Shown here piece after piece: positions 12,855 to 22,643 of a stretch of DNA of 64,000 nucleotides. The position numbers and the translations under genes were made by a program. Within the stretch, counting starts at the first letter, position 1; the number at the start of each line of letters is the position of its first letter. Below the pieces are notes generated by a model. That model was not told where the DNA came from and did no database searches. It saw nothing but the letters and a program-made list of their open reading frames with translations. The stretch is from Geodermatophilus bullaregiensis (GTDB lineage Bacteria > Actinomycetota > Actinomycetes > Mycobacteriales > Geodermatophilaceae). The stretch is from positions 3,410,001 through 3,474,000 of the forward strand of contig NZ_JAFBCJ010000001.1 of assembly GCF_016907675.1 (NCBI RefSeq). The letters run 5' to 3'.

Positions 12855-13856
12855 GTGCGCACCCGCCGACCGACCGCCGTCGCCCTCGGGCTCGTGGCCG
12901 CCGTCGTCGCCCTGACCGGCTGCCGGACCTCGCCCGGCGTGGCCGCCTACGTCGGCGACGATCAGGTCACCGTCGAGGAGCTGCAGGCGGAGGTCGACGA
13001 GCGGCTGGCCGACCCGGTGATCGCCGAGGCGGCCGCCGGCAGCGAGGCGGACTACACCCGCCAGGTGCTCACCCTCCTGCTGCGCGAGCGGGTGTACGCC
13101 GTCGCCGAGCAGCGCTACGACGTCGAGGTCACCGACGGCGACGTCGACGCGTTCGTCGCGCAGGCGCTGGCCGGGCAGGACGCCGAGGCGCTGTTCGCCC
13201 AGGCCGCCGCGCAGGGCTTCGCCCGCGAGGACGTCCTGGCCAGCGCCCGCCAGCAGCTGGTCCGCCGGGAGCTGGCAGCGGCCACGGGCGAGGGCGGCGC
13301 GCTCGACGAGGCGGCCCTGCGGGCCCGCTACGAGGAGGTCCGCGGCCAGTTCGAGCAGGTCGAGCTCGGCTACCTCGTCGTGCCCGACCAGGCCACCGCC
13401 GACGCCGTCGTCGCGGAGCTGACCGCCGACCCGGCCTCCTACCCGGCGGTGGCCGCGCGCTTCCCGGGCGAGATCACCCTCCCGGCGCTGCAGCCGACCG
13501 CGGTCTCCGAGGTCCCCGCGCCGCTGGTCCAGGGCGTCACCGCCGCCACGCCGAACAGCGGCTTCACCGTCACCGTCCCCGACGTCCCGGGCGTGGTCGT
13601 GGCCTTCGTGGGGCAGCGGGCCACCCCCTCGTTCGAGGAGGTCCGGACCCAGCTGGAGAGCGAGGCGGCGACCGGTGTCGAGGAGGCCGGGACCGCGCTG
13701 GTCGACGACGTCCGCACCGACCTCGGCATCACCGTCAACCCGCGGTACGGGTCGCTCGAGGACGACGTCGTGCAGGTGCCCGACGGCGGCGTCGTCGACC
13801 TGCTCGACGACGGGCCCGCGGCCGCCGACCCGACCGCGACCGGGTCGGGCGGCTGA
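12855..13856 (+). CDS. SurA N-terminal-domain lipoprotein (LpqU-position gene)
   Basis: 333 residues, GTG start. A basic N-terminus, a hydrophobic stretch and the lipobox LTGC with Cys23 show a type II signal peptide, so the mature protein is lipidated on the outer face of the membrane. Residues about 30-170 are helical and resemble SurA/PrsA-type chaperone N-terminal regions (YVGDDQVTVEELQAEV); no complete parvulin domain is evident, so peptidyl-prolyl isomerase activity is not supported. The C-terminus is acidic and low complexity. It lies between mfd and mazG, as a lipoprotein gene does in mycobacteria. A role in exported-protein folding is inferred. Confidence 0.82.
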   Translation: MRTRRPTAVALGLVAAVVALTGCRTSPGVAAYVGDDQVTVEELQAEVDERLADPVIAEAAAGSEADYTRQVLTLLLRERVYAVAEQRYDVEVTDGDVDAFVAQALAGQDAEALFAQAAAQGFAREDVLASARQQLVRRELAAATGEGGALDEAALRARYEEVRGQFEQVELGYLVVPDQATADAVVAELTADPASYPAVAARFPGEITLPALQPTAVSEVPAPLVQGVTAATPNSGFTVTVPDVPGVVVAFVGQRATPSFEEVRTQLESEAATGVEEAGTALVDDVRTDLGITVNPRYGSLEDDVVQVPDGGVVDLLDDGPAAADPTATGSGG

Positions 13857-13860
13857 GGCG

Positions 13861-14778
13861 GTGCCGGTCGCCCTCGTCGTCACCGTCAGCCCGCGGCTGC
13901 CCGGACTGCTCGGCCCGGCCGGCTGGACCGCGCTGACCGCCGGGGGTACCGCGGCCGCGCTGCCCGGCGCCGCCGCGACCGCGCAGGCGCTGCGGGCCGC
14001 GGGCCGCGAGGTCGCCGACGTGCCGGACGCCGCGGCCGCCGCCGCCCTGCCCGGCGAGGTCGTCGTCCTGGCCGCCGCGGGGGAGGACGTGCCCGACGCG
14101 CCGGTCGTCGACGGCGCACCCGAGCCCCCCGGCGTCCGCCTGCTCGACGTCGTCGCGGTGATGGACCGGCTGCGCTCGCCGGGCGGCTGCCCCTGGGACG
14201 CCGAGCAGACGCACTCCTCGCTGCGCGGCTACCTGCTGGAGGAGGCGCACGAGGCCTACGACGCGATCGTCGACGACGACCCGGTCGCGATGCGCGAGGA
14301 GCTCGGCGACGTGCTGCTGCAGGTGGTCTTCCACGCCCGGGTGGCCGCCGAGGCCGGCGACGGGCGGCGCTTCGACGTCGACGACGTCGCCGGCGACCTG
14401 GTGGACAAGCTGGTCCGCCGCCACCCCCACGTCTTCGGGGACGCCGGTCCGCGCGACGTCGCCGGCGTCGAGGCGGGCTGGGAGGAGATCAAGAAGGCGG
14501 AGAAGCAGCGGCGCTCGCCCACCGAGGGCGTGTCGCGCTCGCAGCCGGCCGCGGCGTGGGGCGCGGCACTGGTGCGCCGGGCCGGCCGCGCCGGGTTCCC
14601 GACGCCGGAGCCGGCCGACCTGGGGTCTGCCTCGCCGGAGGAGCTGGGGGAGCGGCTGCTGGCCGTCGTCACCGCCGCGGCGCAGCGCAGCTGGGACGCC
14701 GAGGACGCGCTGCGGGAGGCGGTCCGCCGCTACGCCGGGGAGCTCGACGCCGAGGCCCGGCGCCGCACACAGGACTGA
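13861..14778 (+). CDS. mazG: MazG nucleoside triphosphate pyrophosphohydrolase
   Basis: 305 residues from GTG 13861, 4 bp after the previous stop. Residues about 1-95 are an actinobacterial Ala/Val-rich N-terminal extension of unknown role. The catalytic MazG domain follows: GGCPWDAEQTH, then EEAHEAYDAI and EELGDVLLQVVFHAR, which hold the acidic Mg-binding E-E-x-x-E/E-x-x-D helices. It hydrolyses non-canonical or excess NTPs to NMP and pyrophosphate. Only one complete MazG domain is clear, whereas E. coli MazG has two, as is usual for the actinobacterial form. It probably shares a transcript with the lipoprotein gene. Confidence 0.93.
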   Translation: MPVALVVTVSPRLPGLLGPAGWTALTAGGTAAALPGAAATAQALRAAGREVADVPDAAAAAALPGEVVVLAAAGEDVPDAPVVDGAPEPPGVRLLDVVAVMDRLRSPGGCPWDAEQTHSSLRGYLLEEAHEAYDAIVDDDPVAMREELGDVLLQVVFHARVAAEAGDGRRFDVDDVAGDLVDKLVRRHPHVFGDAGPRDVAGVEAGWEEIKKAEKQRRSPTEGVSRSQPAAAWGAALVRRAGRAGFPTPEPADLGSASPEELGERLLAVVTAAAQRSWDAEDALREAVRRYAGELDAEARRRTQD

Positions 14779-16110
<1,332 letters not shown>

Positions 16111-16123
16111 GCGCACCCGCCCG

Positions 16124-16678
16124 ATGAGCGCGGGCACCGGCCGACGTCGGTCGACCGGCCGCCCGCTGTCGCACGCCGCATCACGGCCGGTGCCGGCCGG
16201 GAGCCGCTCGGGTGCCGGCAACCGTCCCGCCGCGGCCCGGCCGGGCCGGCGCACCCCGCGGCCGGCACCGCGCGCCACGACGGCCCGCCGTCCGCTGTTC
16301 ACCGGCCGGGCCGTGCTGCTGGTGGGGCTCGTGCTGCTGCTGGCGCTGACCCTGGCCGGCCCGGTGCGGCAGTGGCTGGAGGGCCGGGCCGAGCTGGCCG
16401 GGCTCGCCGCCGAGGGCACGGCCCTCGACGCGCGGATCGCCGACCTGCAGGCCGAGCTGGAGCGCCAGGCCGACCCGGCCTGGACCGCCCGGCAGGCCCG
16501 CGAGCGGCTGGCCTACGTGCTGCCCGGTGACCGGCTGGTCGTGGTGGTCGACGGCGAGGCGGCCGAGGGCGACGCCGGCACGCTGCCCGACGTCCCCGAC
16601 ACCGCGCAGCCCTGGTACGACGAGCTCCTGGGGTCGGTGGCCGAGGCCGACGACGCCGGCGCGGGAGCGGGGGAGTGA
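16124..16678 (+). CDS. FtsB/DivIC-family septum protein
   Basis: 184 residues from ATG 16124. A basic, Pro/Arg-rich cytoplasmic N-terminus (1-58) is followed by one membrane segment (about 61-80), a leucine-zipper-like coiled coil (about 82-115) and the conserved DivIC patch WTARQARERLAYVLPGD. FtsB/DivIC proteins join FtsQ and FtsL in the divisome on the outer face of the membrane. The position between eno and a DUF501 gene is the conserved actinobacterial location. The stop overlaps the DUF501 ATG by 4 bp (ATGA). Confidence 0.88.
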   Translation: MSAGTGRRRSTGRPLSHAASRPVPAGSRSGAGNRPAAARPGRRTPRPAPRATTARRPLFTGRAVLLVGLVLLLALTLAGPVRQWLEGRAELAGLAAEGTALDARIADLQAELERQADPAWTARQARERLAYVLPGDRLVVVVDGEAAEGDAGTLPDVPDTAQPWYDELLGSVAEADDAGAGAGE

Positions 16679-17196
16679 GCGGGCCGGGGGAGCGCGTGCG
16701 CGAGCCGGTGACGCCGGAGGAGCGCGAGCTCGTCGCCCGCCAGCTCGGCCGGCCCCCGCGGGCGGTGCGAGCGGTGGCGCACCGCTGCCCCTGCGGTCAG
16801 CCCGACGTCGTGCAGACCTCCCCGCGGCTGGAGGACGGCACCCCGTTCCCGACGCTGTACTACCTCACCTGCCCGCGGGCGGCCGCGGCCGCCAGCCGGC
16901 TGGAGTCCGCCGGCCGGATGCGCGAGTGGCAGGCCGACCTGGGCACCGACGCCGAGCTCGCCGCGGGGTACCGGGCCGCCCACGAGGCCTACCTGGCCGA
17001 GCGGGACGTGCTCGGCGAACTGCCCACCCGCGCCACCGCCGGCGGCATGCCCGACCGGGTCAAGTGCCTGCACGCCCTCGCCGGGCACGCGCTGGCCGCC
17101 GGCCCGGGGGTCAACCCGGTCGGCGACCGCGCGGTGGCCGAGATGGGCGAGTGGTGGGCGGCCGGGCCGTGCGCGCCCCCCGAGGAGGGCCCGTGA
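16675..17196 (+). CDS. DUF501 family protein
   Basis: 173 residues, ATG overlapping the ftsB-like stop. The conserved DUF501 features are RCPCGQPDVVQTSPRLEDG, the YYLTCPRA segment and a C-terminal VKCLHALAGHALA with following NPVGD. The paired cysteines and His suggest a metal site, but no function is established for the family. Its place between ftsB and ppx is conserved in actinobacteria. The stop overlaps the ppx GTG (GTGA), so it is translationally coupled on both sides. Confidence 0.9.
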   Translation: MSGPGERVREPVTPEERELVARQLGRPPRAVRAVAHRCPCGQPDVVQTSPRLEDGTPFPTLYYLTCPRAAAAASRLESAGRMREWQADLGTDAELAAGYRAAHEAYLAERDVLGELPTRATAGGMPDRVKCLHALAGHALAAGPGVNPVGDRAVAEMGEWWAAGPCAPPEEGP

Positions 17197-18143
17197 CCCG
17201 CGTGGCGGCCGTCGACTGCGGCACCAACTCCATCCGCCTGCTGGTCGCCGACGTCCCCGCCGAGGGCGCGCACACCGACCTGCTGCGCCGCATGGAGGTG
17301 GTCCGGCTCGGCCAGGGCGTCGACGCCACCGGCCGGCTGGCGCCCGAGGCGATCGAGCGCACCCGCCGGGTGCTGGCCGAGTACACCGCGCAGGCCCGCG
17401 ACCTCGGCGCCACCGCGGTGCGGATGGTGGCCACCAGCGCCACCCGCGACGCAGCCAACCGCGCAGACTTCGAGGCGATGGTGCACCGGACCCTGGGCCA
17501 GCTGCCCGACGTCGTCCCGGGCGACGAGGAGGCCCGGCTCTCCTACCTGGGGGCCACCGCCTCCCTCGCCGCCGCGGCCGCGGCGCACGGTGGCCCGCCG
17601 CCCCGCCCGCCGTACCTGGTGGTCGACATCGGCGGCGGCTCGACGGAGTTCGTCCTCGGCGACGCCGGAGGGGTGCGCGCCGCCCGCTCGGTGGACGTCG
17701 GCTGCGTGCGGCTGACCGAGCGGCACCTGCACGGCGACCCGCCGTCCGCCGACGAGATCCAGCGCGCCGAGGCCGACATCCGGGCCGGCCTGGCCGACGT
17801 CGCCGCGGCGGTGCCGGTGGGTGAGGCCGCCACGCTGGTCGGCCTGGCCGGGTCGGTGACCACGGTCGCCGCGCTCGCGCTGCGGCTGCCCGCCTACGAC
17901 CCGGTGGCCATCCACGGCTCGCGCATCCCGGTGGGCGCCGTCCGCTCGGTCACCGCCGGGCTGCTCACCGCCACCCGCGAGCGGCGGGCGGCCTCACCGG
18001 TGATGCACCCGGGCCGGGTCGACGTCATCGGCGCCGGCGCGCTGGTGCTGCGGGTGGTCATGGACGCGCTGGCGCTCGACGAGGTCGTCGTCAGCGAGCA
18101 CGACATCCTCGACGGGATCGCGCTGCGTCTCGCGCGCCCGTGA
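17193..18143 (+). CDS. Ppx/GppA family exopolyphosphatase
   Basis: 316 residues from GTG 17193. The actin-like ATPase fold is shown by VDCGTNSIRLLVAD (phosphate 1) and VVDIGGGSTEFVLGD (phosphate 2), with GDEEARLSYLGA and GLAGSVTTVAAL between and after. Ppx/GppA enzymes release phosphate from polyphosphate or from pppGpp. The protein is the short actinobacterial form of about 310-320 residues without the C-terminal HD-like domain, like mycobacterial Ppx proteins; which substrate dominates cannot be told. It ends the eno-ftsB-DUF501-ppx run and converges on the DUF4235 gene with 12 bp between stops. Confidence 0.92.
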   Translation: MTRVAAVDCGTNSIRLLVADVPAEGAHTDLLRRMEVVRLGQGVDATGRLAPEAIERTRRVLAEYTAQARDLGATAVRMVATSATRDAANRADFEAMVHRTLGQLPDVVPGDEEARLSYLGATASLAAAAAAHGGPPPRPPYLVVDIGGGSTEFVLGDAGGVRAARSVDVGCVRLTERHLHGDPPSADEIQRAEADIRAGLADVAAAVPVGEAATLVGLAGSVTTVAALALRLPAYDPVAIHGSRIPVGAVRSVTAGLLTATRERRAASPVMHPGRVDVIGAGALVLRVVMDALALDEVVVSEHDILDGIALRLARP

Positions 18144-18155
18144 GGCCCCGCGCCG

Positions 18156-18449
18156 TCAGGGACCCTCGTTGAGACCGGGGGGCAGCTTGCCGGTCAGCGA
18201 CTCGTAGGCGGCCGCGGCCCCGCGGGCGGCCACCAGCCGGCCGGCGGCGACCACGACCCCGGAGAAGGCGGCCCAGGCCAGTGCCTCCGGCCAGGTCACC
18301 CCGGGCGCCGCCGGGTTCTTCGGCGGGGTGGTGCCGCGGGCGGCGTACCAGGCCGCGTCGGTGAGCTTGCGGGCCGCGATCCCCGCCGGGATCGCGAGTC
18401 CCGAGCCGAGCAGCTTCCAGGTCAGCGGCGCCTTCTCCTTGCGGGCCAT
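18156..18449 (-). CDS. DUF4235 small membrane protein
   Basis: 97 residues, ATG at 18449. A start with MARKEKAPLTWKLLGSGLAI, two hydrophobic segments (about 10-28 and 52-75) and the ARKLTDAAW motif fit the DUF4235 family of small actinobacterial membrane proteins of unknown function. It faces ppx tail to tail and its start is divergent from the uracil-DNA glycosylase gene 65 bp away. Confidence 0.8.
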   Translation of the reverse strand: MARKEKAPLTWKLLGSGLAIPAGIAARKLTDAAWYAARGTTPPKNPAAPGVTWPEALAWAAFSGVVVAAGRLVAARGAAAAYESLTGKLPPGLNEGP

Positions 18450-18513
18450 GGGCCGATCATGCCGTCCCGCCCCCCGCGGCGTGCGACCCGGCCCGGGTGG
18501 TGCACTGGGCGGT

Positions 18514-19326
18514 GTGGCAGTCGACGCCGCCGGTTTCCCGGTCACGCGCACCCCTGCCGGCGTCGTCCGGTCCGCCCGGTCCGCCCGCGACCTCGCCGTC
18601 CTCGACGCCCGGGTGTCGGGCTGCCGTGCCTGCCCGCGGCTGGTGGCCTGGCGCGAGGAGGTCGCGCGGGTCAAGCGGGCGTCCTTCCGCGACCAGGACT
18701 ACTGGGGCCGACCGGTGCCCGGCCTCGGCCCGGCCGACGCCCGCATCGCCGTCGTCGGGCTGGCGCCGGCCGCGCACGGCGGGAACCGCACCGGGCGGGT
18801 CTTCACCGGCGACCGCAGCGGCGACTGGATCTTCGCCGCGCTCTGGCGGGCGGGGCTGGCCAGCCAGCCGACGTCCACGCACGTCGGGGACGGCCTCGAG
18901 CTGACCGGCGTCCGGGTGGCCGCGGCGGTCCGCTGCGCACCGCCGGACAACGCCCCGACGCCCGCCGAGCGCGACACCTGCAACCCGTGGCTGGCGCGGG
19001 AGCTGGCACTGCTGCCGCACCTGCGGGTGGTCGTCGTCCTCGGCGGCTTCGGCTGGACGGCGACGTGGCCGGTGCTCGCCGGCGCCGGCTACGCGCTGCC
19101 CCGCCCGCGCCCGGCGTTCGGCCACGGCGCCGAGGTCACGCTGACCGGGCCGCCGGGTGAGCTGACCGTGCTCGGCAGCTACCACGTCAGCCAGCAGAAC
19201 ACCTTCACCGGCCGGCTGACCGAGCCGATGCTCGACGCCGTCCTCGCCCGGGCCACGGAGATCGCCGCCGGGGGAGCGGCGCAGCCGGGCTCCGGCCACC
19301 CTGTCGGCGGGGGCCCGCGCCCCTAG
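18514..19326 (+). CDS. uracil-DNA glycosylase, Fe-S type (family 5 / UdgB-like)
   Basis: 270 residues from GTG 18514 (start approximate; no clear ribosome binding site, and GTG at 18481 is possible). Motifs of iron-sulphur UDGs are present: CRACPRL near the N-terminus, the active-site region GLAPAAHGGNRTGRVFTGDR, VRCAPPDNAPTP, DTCNPWL, and SYHVSQQNTFTGRLT in the third motif. The four Cys (two in CRAC, one in RCAPP, one in DTCN) match the 4Fe-4S ligands. Active-site wording suits family 5 (UdgB, broad damaged-base range) rather than family 4. It starts base excision repair of uracil and related bases, useful in a GC-rich genome. Confidence 0.88.
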   Translation: MAVDAAGFPVTRTPAGVVRSARSARDLAVLDARVSGCRACPRLVAWREEVARVKRASFRDQDYWGRPVPGLGPADARIAVVGLAPAAHGGNRTGRVFTGDRSGDWIFAALWRAGLASQPTSTHVGDGLELTGVRVAAAVRCAPPDNAPTPAERDTCNPWLARELALLPHLRVVVVLGGFGWTATWPVLAGAGYALPRPRPAFGHGAEVTLTGPPGELTVLGSYHVSQQNTFTGRLTEPMLDAVLARATEIAAGGAAQPGSGHPVGGGPRP

Positions 19327-19329
19327 GCT
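19324..19329 (+). promoter_or_regulatory. -10 box of ndh, leaderless-type
   Basis: TAGGCT, identical to the box before eno, ends 6 nt before the ATG at 19336 and overlaps the stop of the preceding gene. No ribosome binding site is present, so the NADH dehydrogenase mRNA is probably leaderless. Confidence 0.6.
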
Positions 19330-19335
19330 GGGCCC

Positions 19336-20718
19336 ATGTCTCGTCCGGGTCCCGCGTCCCGTCCGGTGGTGCTCGTGGTCGGCGGTGGCTACGTCGGTCT
19401 CTACACCGCGCTGCGGCTGCAGAAGAAGCTGTCCCGCGGGCGGGCGGAGATCGTCGTCGTCGACCCGCAGCCCCACATGACCTACCAGCCCTTCCTGCCC
19501 GAGGCGGCGGCCGGTTCGGTGGAGCCGCGGCACGTCGTCGTCCCGCTGCGGCGCACGCTCGACCGCTGCCGGGTGGTGACCGGGGCGGTCGACTCGATCT
19601 CCCACGCCGACAAGCGCGCCCGCATCGTCCCGGCCGAGGGGCACCCCTATGAGCTCTCCTACGACGTCCTGGTCATGGCGGCGGGCTCGGTGGCGCGCAC
19701 CCTGCCCATCCCCGGCCTGGCCGAGCACGGCATCGGCTTCAAGACCGTCGGCGAGGCCATCTACCTGCGCAACCACGTGCTCGCCCGGCTCGACGCCGCG
19801 GCCTCCACCGACGACCCCGACGTCCGCACCCGCGCGCTCACCTTCACCTTCGTCGGCGGCGGCTACGCCGGCATCGAGGCCTTCGCCGAGCTCGAGGACA
19901 TGGCCCGCTACGCCGTCGAGCACTACTACCCGCGGCTGTCGACCGGTGACATGCGCTGGGTGCTGGTCGAGGCGACCGGCCGGATCCTGCCCGAGGTCGA
20001 CCTCGACATGGCCGCCTGGACGGTCAAGCAGCTCACCGCCCGCGGCATGGACGTGCGGCTCAACACCCGCCTGGAGTCGGTGTCCGACGAGGGCGTGGTC
20101 CGGCTCAGCGACGGCGCGGAGTTCGCCAGCGACACCCTCGTGTGGACGGCGGGCACCAAGCCCAACCCCCTGCTGACCTCGACCGACCTGCCCCTCGACG
20201 AGCGCGGCCGGGTCCGGTGCGAGCCGACGCTGCAGGTCAGCGGCACCGAGGACGCCTGGGCCGCCGGCGACCTGGCCGCCGTCCCGGACATCACCAAGGA
20301 GCAGCCCGGCGCCACCACCGCCCCCAACGCCCAGCACGCCGTCCGGCAGGCCAAGCGGCTGGCCGACAACGTCGTCGCGGTCCTGCGCGGTCAGCAGCCG
20401 CAGGCCTACCGGCACGAGTACGCCGGCTCGGTGGCCAGCCTGGGCCTGCACAAGGGCGTCGCGCAGGTCTACGGCGTCAAGCTCAAGGGCTGGCCGGCCT
20501 GGTTCATGCACCGCAGCTACCACGTCAGCCGCGTGCCCACGTTCAACCGCAAGGCGCGGGTGGTCGCCGACTGGACGCTGGCGTCGGTGTTCCGCCGCGA
20601 GGTCATCGCGCTGGGCCAGCTGCAGGACCCGCGGCGCGAGTTCGTCACGGCCGCGGGCGTCGGCGGCACCGGGCAGATGCCCGCCCCGACGGCGGCCGAC
20701 CGCGCCCAGGCCCGCTGA
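19336..20718 (+). CDS. ndh: type II NADH dehydrogenase (NDH-2)
   Basis: 460 residues. Two dinucleotide-binding folds are visible: VLVVGGGYVGLYTALRLQKK (FAD) and FTFVGGGYAGIEAFAELEDM (NADH). Further marks are VMAAGSVARTLPIPG, VWTAGTKPNP and WAAGDLAAVPD for FAD binding, and the C-terminal membrane-anchoring region around SVASLGLHKGVAQVYGVKLKG. It passes electrons from NADH to menaquinone without proton pumping, at the inner face of the membrane. Length agrees with mycobacterial Ndh (about 460). A GC-rich hairpin follows directly. Confidence 0.92.
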   Translation: MSRPGPASRPVVLVVGGGYVGLYTALRLQKKLSRGRAEIVVVDPQPHMTYQPFLPEAAAGSVEPRHVVVPLRRTLDRCRVVTGAVDSISHADKRARIVPAEGHPYELSYDVLVMAAGSVARTLPIPGLAEHGIGFKTVGEAIYLRNHVLARLDAAASTDDPDVRTRALTFTFVGGGYAGIEAFAELEDMARYAVEHYYPRLSTGDMRWVLVEATGRILPEVDLDMAAWTVKQLTARGMDVRLNTRLESVSDEGVVRLSDGAEFASDTLVWTAGTKPNPLLTSTDLPLDERGRVRCEPTLQVSGTEDAWAAGDLAAVPDITKEQPGATTAPNAQHAVRQAKRLADNVVAVLRGQQPQAYRHEYAGSVASLGLHKGVAQVYGVKLKGWPAWFMHRSYHVSRVPTFNRKARVVADWTLASVFRREVIALGQLQDPRREFVTAAGVGGTGQMPAPTAADRAQAR

Positions 20719-20724
20719 TCTCCC

Positions 20725-20747
20725 GCCGGGGCCCGCGCGGCCCCGGC
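20725..20747 (+). terminator. hairpin after ndh
   Basis: GCCGGGGCC (20725-20733) pairs perfectly with GGCCCCGGC (20739-20747) around a 5-nt loop. It lies 6 bp after the ndh stop and ends 4 bp before the tRNA, so the tRNA promoter, if separate, must overlap the ndh 3' end. No U-tract, as usual in actinobacteria. Confidence 0.6.
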
Positions 20748-20751
20748 GTGC

Positions 20752-20825
20752 GCCCCCGTGGCCCAACCGGCAGAGGCAGGCCCCTTAAAAGGGTCGCAGT
20801 GTGGGTTCGAGTCCCACCGGGGGCA
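20752..20825 (+). tRNA. tRNA-Leu (anticodon TAA), class-I-like short variable arm
   Basis: A full cloverleaf of 74 nt: acceptor stem 20752-20758/20818-20824 (7 pairs), D stem 20761-20763/20775-20777 with GG at 20769-20770, anticodon stem 20779-20783/20791-20795 with loop CTTAAAA, anticodon TAA at 20786-20788, variable region GCAGT of 5 nt, T stem GTGGG/CCCAC with loop TTCGAGT, discriminator A; CCA is not encoded. The anticodon reads leucine UUA/UUG, but leucine tRNAs are normally class II with a long variable arm, which is absent. From memory, similar short forms are annotated as tRNA-Leu in other actinobacteria; not verified. Confidence 0.85.
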
Positions 20826-20830
20826 CGGTC

Positions 20831-20850
20831 GTGTCGTCGGCTCACGACAC
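20831..20850 (+). terminator. hairpin after tRNA-Leu
   Basis: GTGTCGT (20831-20837) and ACGACAC (20844-20850) form a perfect 7-bp stem with a 6-nt loop, 5 bp after the tRNA end, followed by CTTCC. A likely terminator or processing signal for the tRNA transcript. Confidence 0.5.
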
Positions 20851-20930
20851 CTTCCGGCCGCGTACACCATCGGCCGCAGGAAACACAGGGCTTGACGTCC
20901 CCCGTGACTCTCTTGACAGGGTGATTCCTC

Positions 20931-20948
20931 GTGAGCAACGGAGCTCAC
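20931..20948 (+). promoter_or_regulatory. inverted repeat upstream of the M28 peptidase gene
   Basis: GTGAGC (20931-20936) and GCTCAC (20943-20948) form a perfect 6-bp inverted repeat. A -35-like TTGACA lies at 20914-20919, with no convincing -10 at the right spacing. The repeat could be an operator near the transcription start or part of the leader; it ends 26 bp before the ATG at 20975. Confidence 0.3.
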
Positions 20949-20974
20949 TCCGACGTTCGAGGGGAAAGACGTCC

Positions 20975-22624
20975 ATGACCCAGGTCCATCCGTCCCGCCG
21001 GTCGCGGCTCGCCGTGATCGGCAGTGCCGGCGTGCTCGCGCTGGCCGGCAGCGTGGTCGCCGCGCTGCCCGCCGGTGCCGCCGGTGGCAACGGCTGCGAG
21101 AACCGGAACAACGACACCGTCGCCAAGCTGACCGAGTGCGTGACGGTCGACGGCGTCACCGAGCACCTCGAGGCGTTGCAGGGCATCGCCGACGACAACG
21201 GCGGCACCCGCGTGTCCGGGAGCCCCGGCTACGACGCCTCGGTCGACTACGTGGCCGAGCAGCTCGAGGGCGCCGGGTACACCGTGACCCGCCAGCCCTT
21301 CGAGTTCCCGTTCTTCGAGCAGACGAGCCCCAGCGTCTTCAGCCGGGTCTCGCCCGACCCCCTCACCTTCGTCGAGGGCACCGACTACGCGGTGGCCACC
21401 TACTCCGGCACCGGGGACGTGACCGGCGTCGTGCAGGCCGTCGACGTCGTCATCCCGCCGTCGCCGGCGGCGAACGGCAACACCAGCGGCTGCGAGGACG
21501 CCGACTTCGCGACCTTCACCGCGGGCAACATCGCCCTGCTCCAGCGCGGCACCTGCACCTTCGGGGAGAAGGTCGCGAACGCCGTGGAGGCGGGAGCCGC
21601 CGGCGTCGTCCTGTTCAACGAGGGCCAGCCCGGCCGCGAGGACCTGCTCTCGCCCACGCTCGGCGCGCCGATCGAGGGCGCCGTCCCCGTGGTGGGCGTC
21701 AGCCACCAGGCCGGCGTCGACCTCCAGGGCGACACCGTCCGCCTCGCGGTCACGACCGTCAGCGAGCTCCGCGACACCGAGAACGTCATCGCGGAGCTGC
21801 CCGGCCGCACCACGGACAACGTCGTCATGGCCGGCGCGCACCTCGACTCGGTGGCCGCCGGGCCGGGCATCAACGACAACGGCAGCGGCAGCGCCGCGAT
21901 CCTCGAGGTGGCCCAGGACGTCGCCGAGACCAAGCCGCAGAACACCATCCGCTTCGCGTGGTGGGGCGCGGAGGAGTACGGCCTGCTGGGCTCGAACCAC
22001 TACGTCTCCCAGCTCGACGAGCAGCAGGTGGCCGACATCGGGCTGTACCTGAACTTCGACATGGTCGGCTCGCCGAACTTCGCCCGGTTCATCTACGACG
22101 GTGACCAGTCGGCGTTCACCGCGCCGGTGGTCGTGCCCGAGGGCTCGGACCAGATCGAGTACGTGTTCGAGGACTACTACGAGCAGCGCCAGCTGCCGTA
22201 CGAGGCGACCGAGTTCAGCGGCCGCAGTGACTACCAGGCCTTCATCCTCGCGGGCATCCCGTCGGGTGGTCTGTTCACCGGCGCGGAGGGGATCAAGACG
22301 CCGGAGCAGGCCGCCGACTACGGCGGCACCGCAGGCACCGCCTACGACCCGAACTACCACCAGGCCGGGGACACGATCGGCAACGTCGACCGCGACGCGC
22401 TGGACCAGAACTCCGACGCCATCGCCTACGCGGTGCTCACCCTCGCCTACGACACGGCCCGGGTGAACGGCGTGACCGGCCAGCCGGTCCCGGGCGGCAC
22501 GTTCGAGGGCGACCCGGACGCCCGCCAGTACCGCCAGCCCTCGGGCATGGAGGTCGGGGGCGGCGGGCTCTCCCCGGACCACGGCCACGACCACGACCAC
22601 GGCCACGGCGGTGACGCGGTCTGA
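20975..22624 (+). CDS. secreted M28-family zinc aminopeptidase with PA domain
   Basis: 549 residues from ATG 20975 with GAGGGGAAAG about 7 nt upstream. A signal peptide (basic MTQVHPSRRSRLAV, hydrophobic core, cut near ALPAGAAG) shows export. A PA insert (about 150-260, VVLFNEGQPGR) precedes the catalytic part with zinc ligands GAHLDSV, NDNGSGSA, WWGAEEYGLLGS, NFDMVGSPN and NYHQAGDTI: the co-catalytic M28 set is complete. It resembles Streptomyces-type leucyl aminopeptidases that remove N-terminal residues outside the cell. The tail ends in a His/Asp run (HGHDHDHGHG), a possible extra metal site. A strong terminator follows. Confidence 0.93.
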   Translation: MTQVHPSRRSRLAVIGSAGVLALAGSVVAALPAGAAGGNGCENRNNDTVAKLTECVTVDGVTEHLEALQGIADDNGGTRVSGSPGYDASVDYVAEQLEGAGYTVTRQPFEFPFFEQTSPSVFSRVSPDPLTFVEGTDYAVATYSGTGDVTGVVQAVDVVIPPSPAANGNTSGCEDADFATFTAGNIALLQRGTCTFGEKVANAVEAGAAGVVLFNEGQPGREDLLSPTLGAPIEGAVPVVGVSHQAGVDLQGDTVRLAVTTVSELRDTENVIAELPGRTTDNVVMAGAHLDSVAAGPGINDNGSGSAAILEVAQDVAETKPQNTIRFAWWGAEEYGLLGSNHYVSQLDEQQVADIGLYLNFDMVGSPNFARFIYDGDQSAFTAPVVVPEGSDQIEYVFEDYYEQRQLPYEATEFSGRSDYQAFILAGIPSGGLFTGAEGIKTPEQAADYGGTAGTAYDPNYHQAGDTIGNVDRDALDQNSDAIAYAVLTLAYDTARVNGVTGQPVPGGTFEGDPDARQYRQPSGMEVGGGGLSPDHGHDHDHGHGGDAV

Positions 22625-22643
22625 CCTGCGCGACGGCACGACC

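Noticed and set aside
20826..20974. Second tRNA or small RNA gene after tRNA-Leu
   Set aside because: Only one short hairpin and an inverted repeat were found; no cloverleaf can be drawn.
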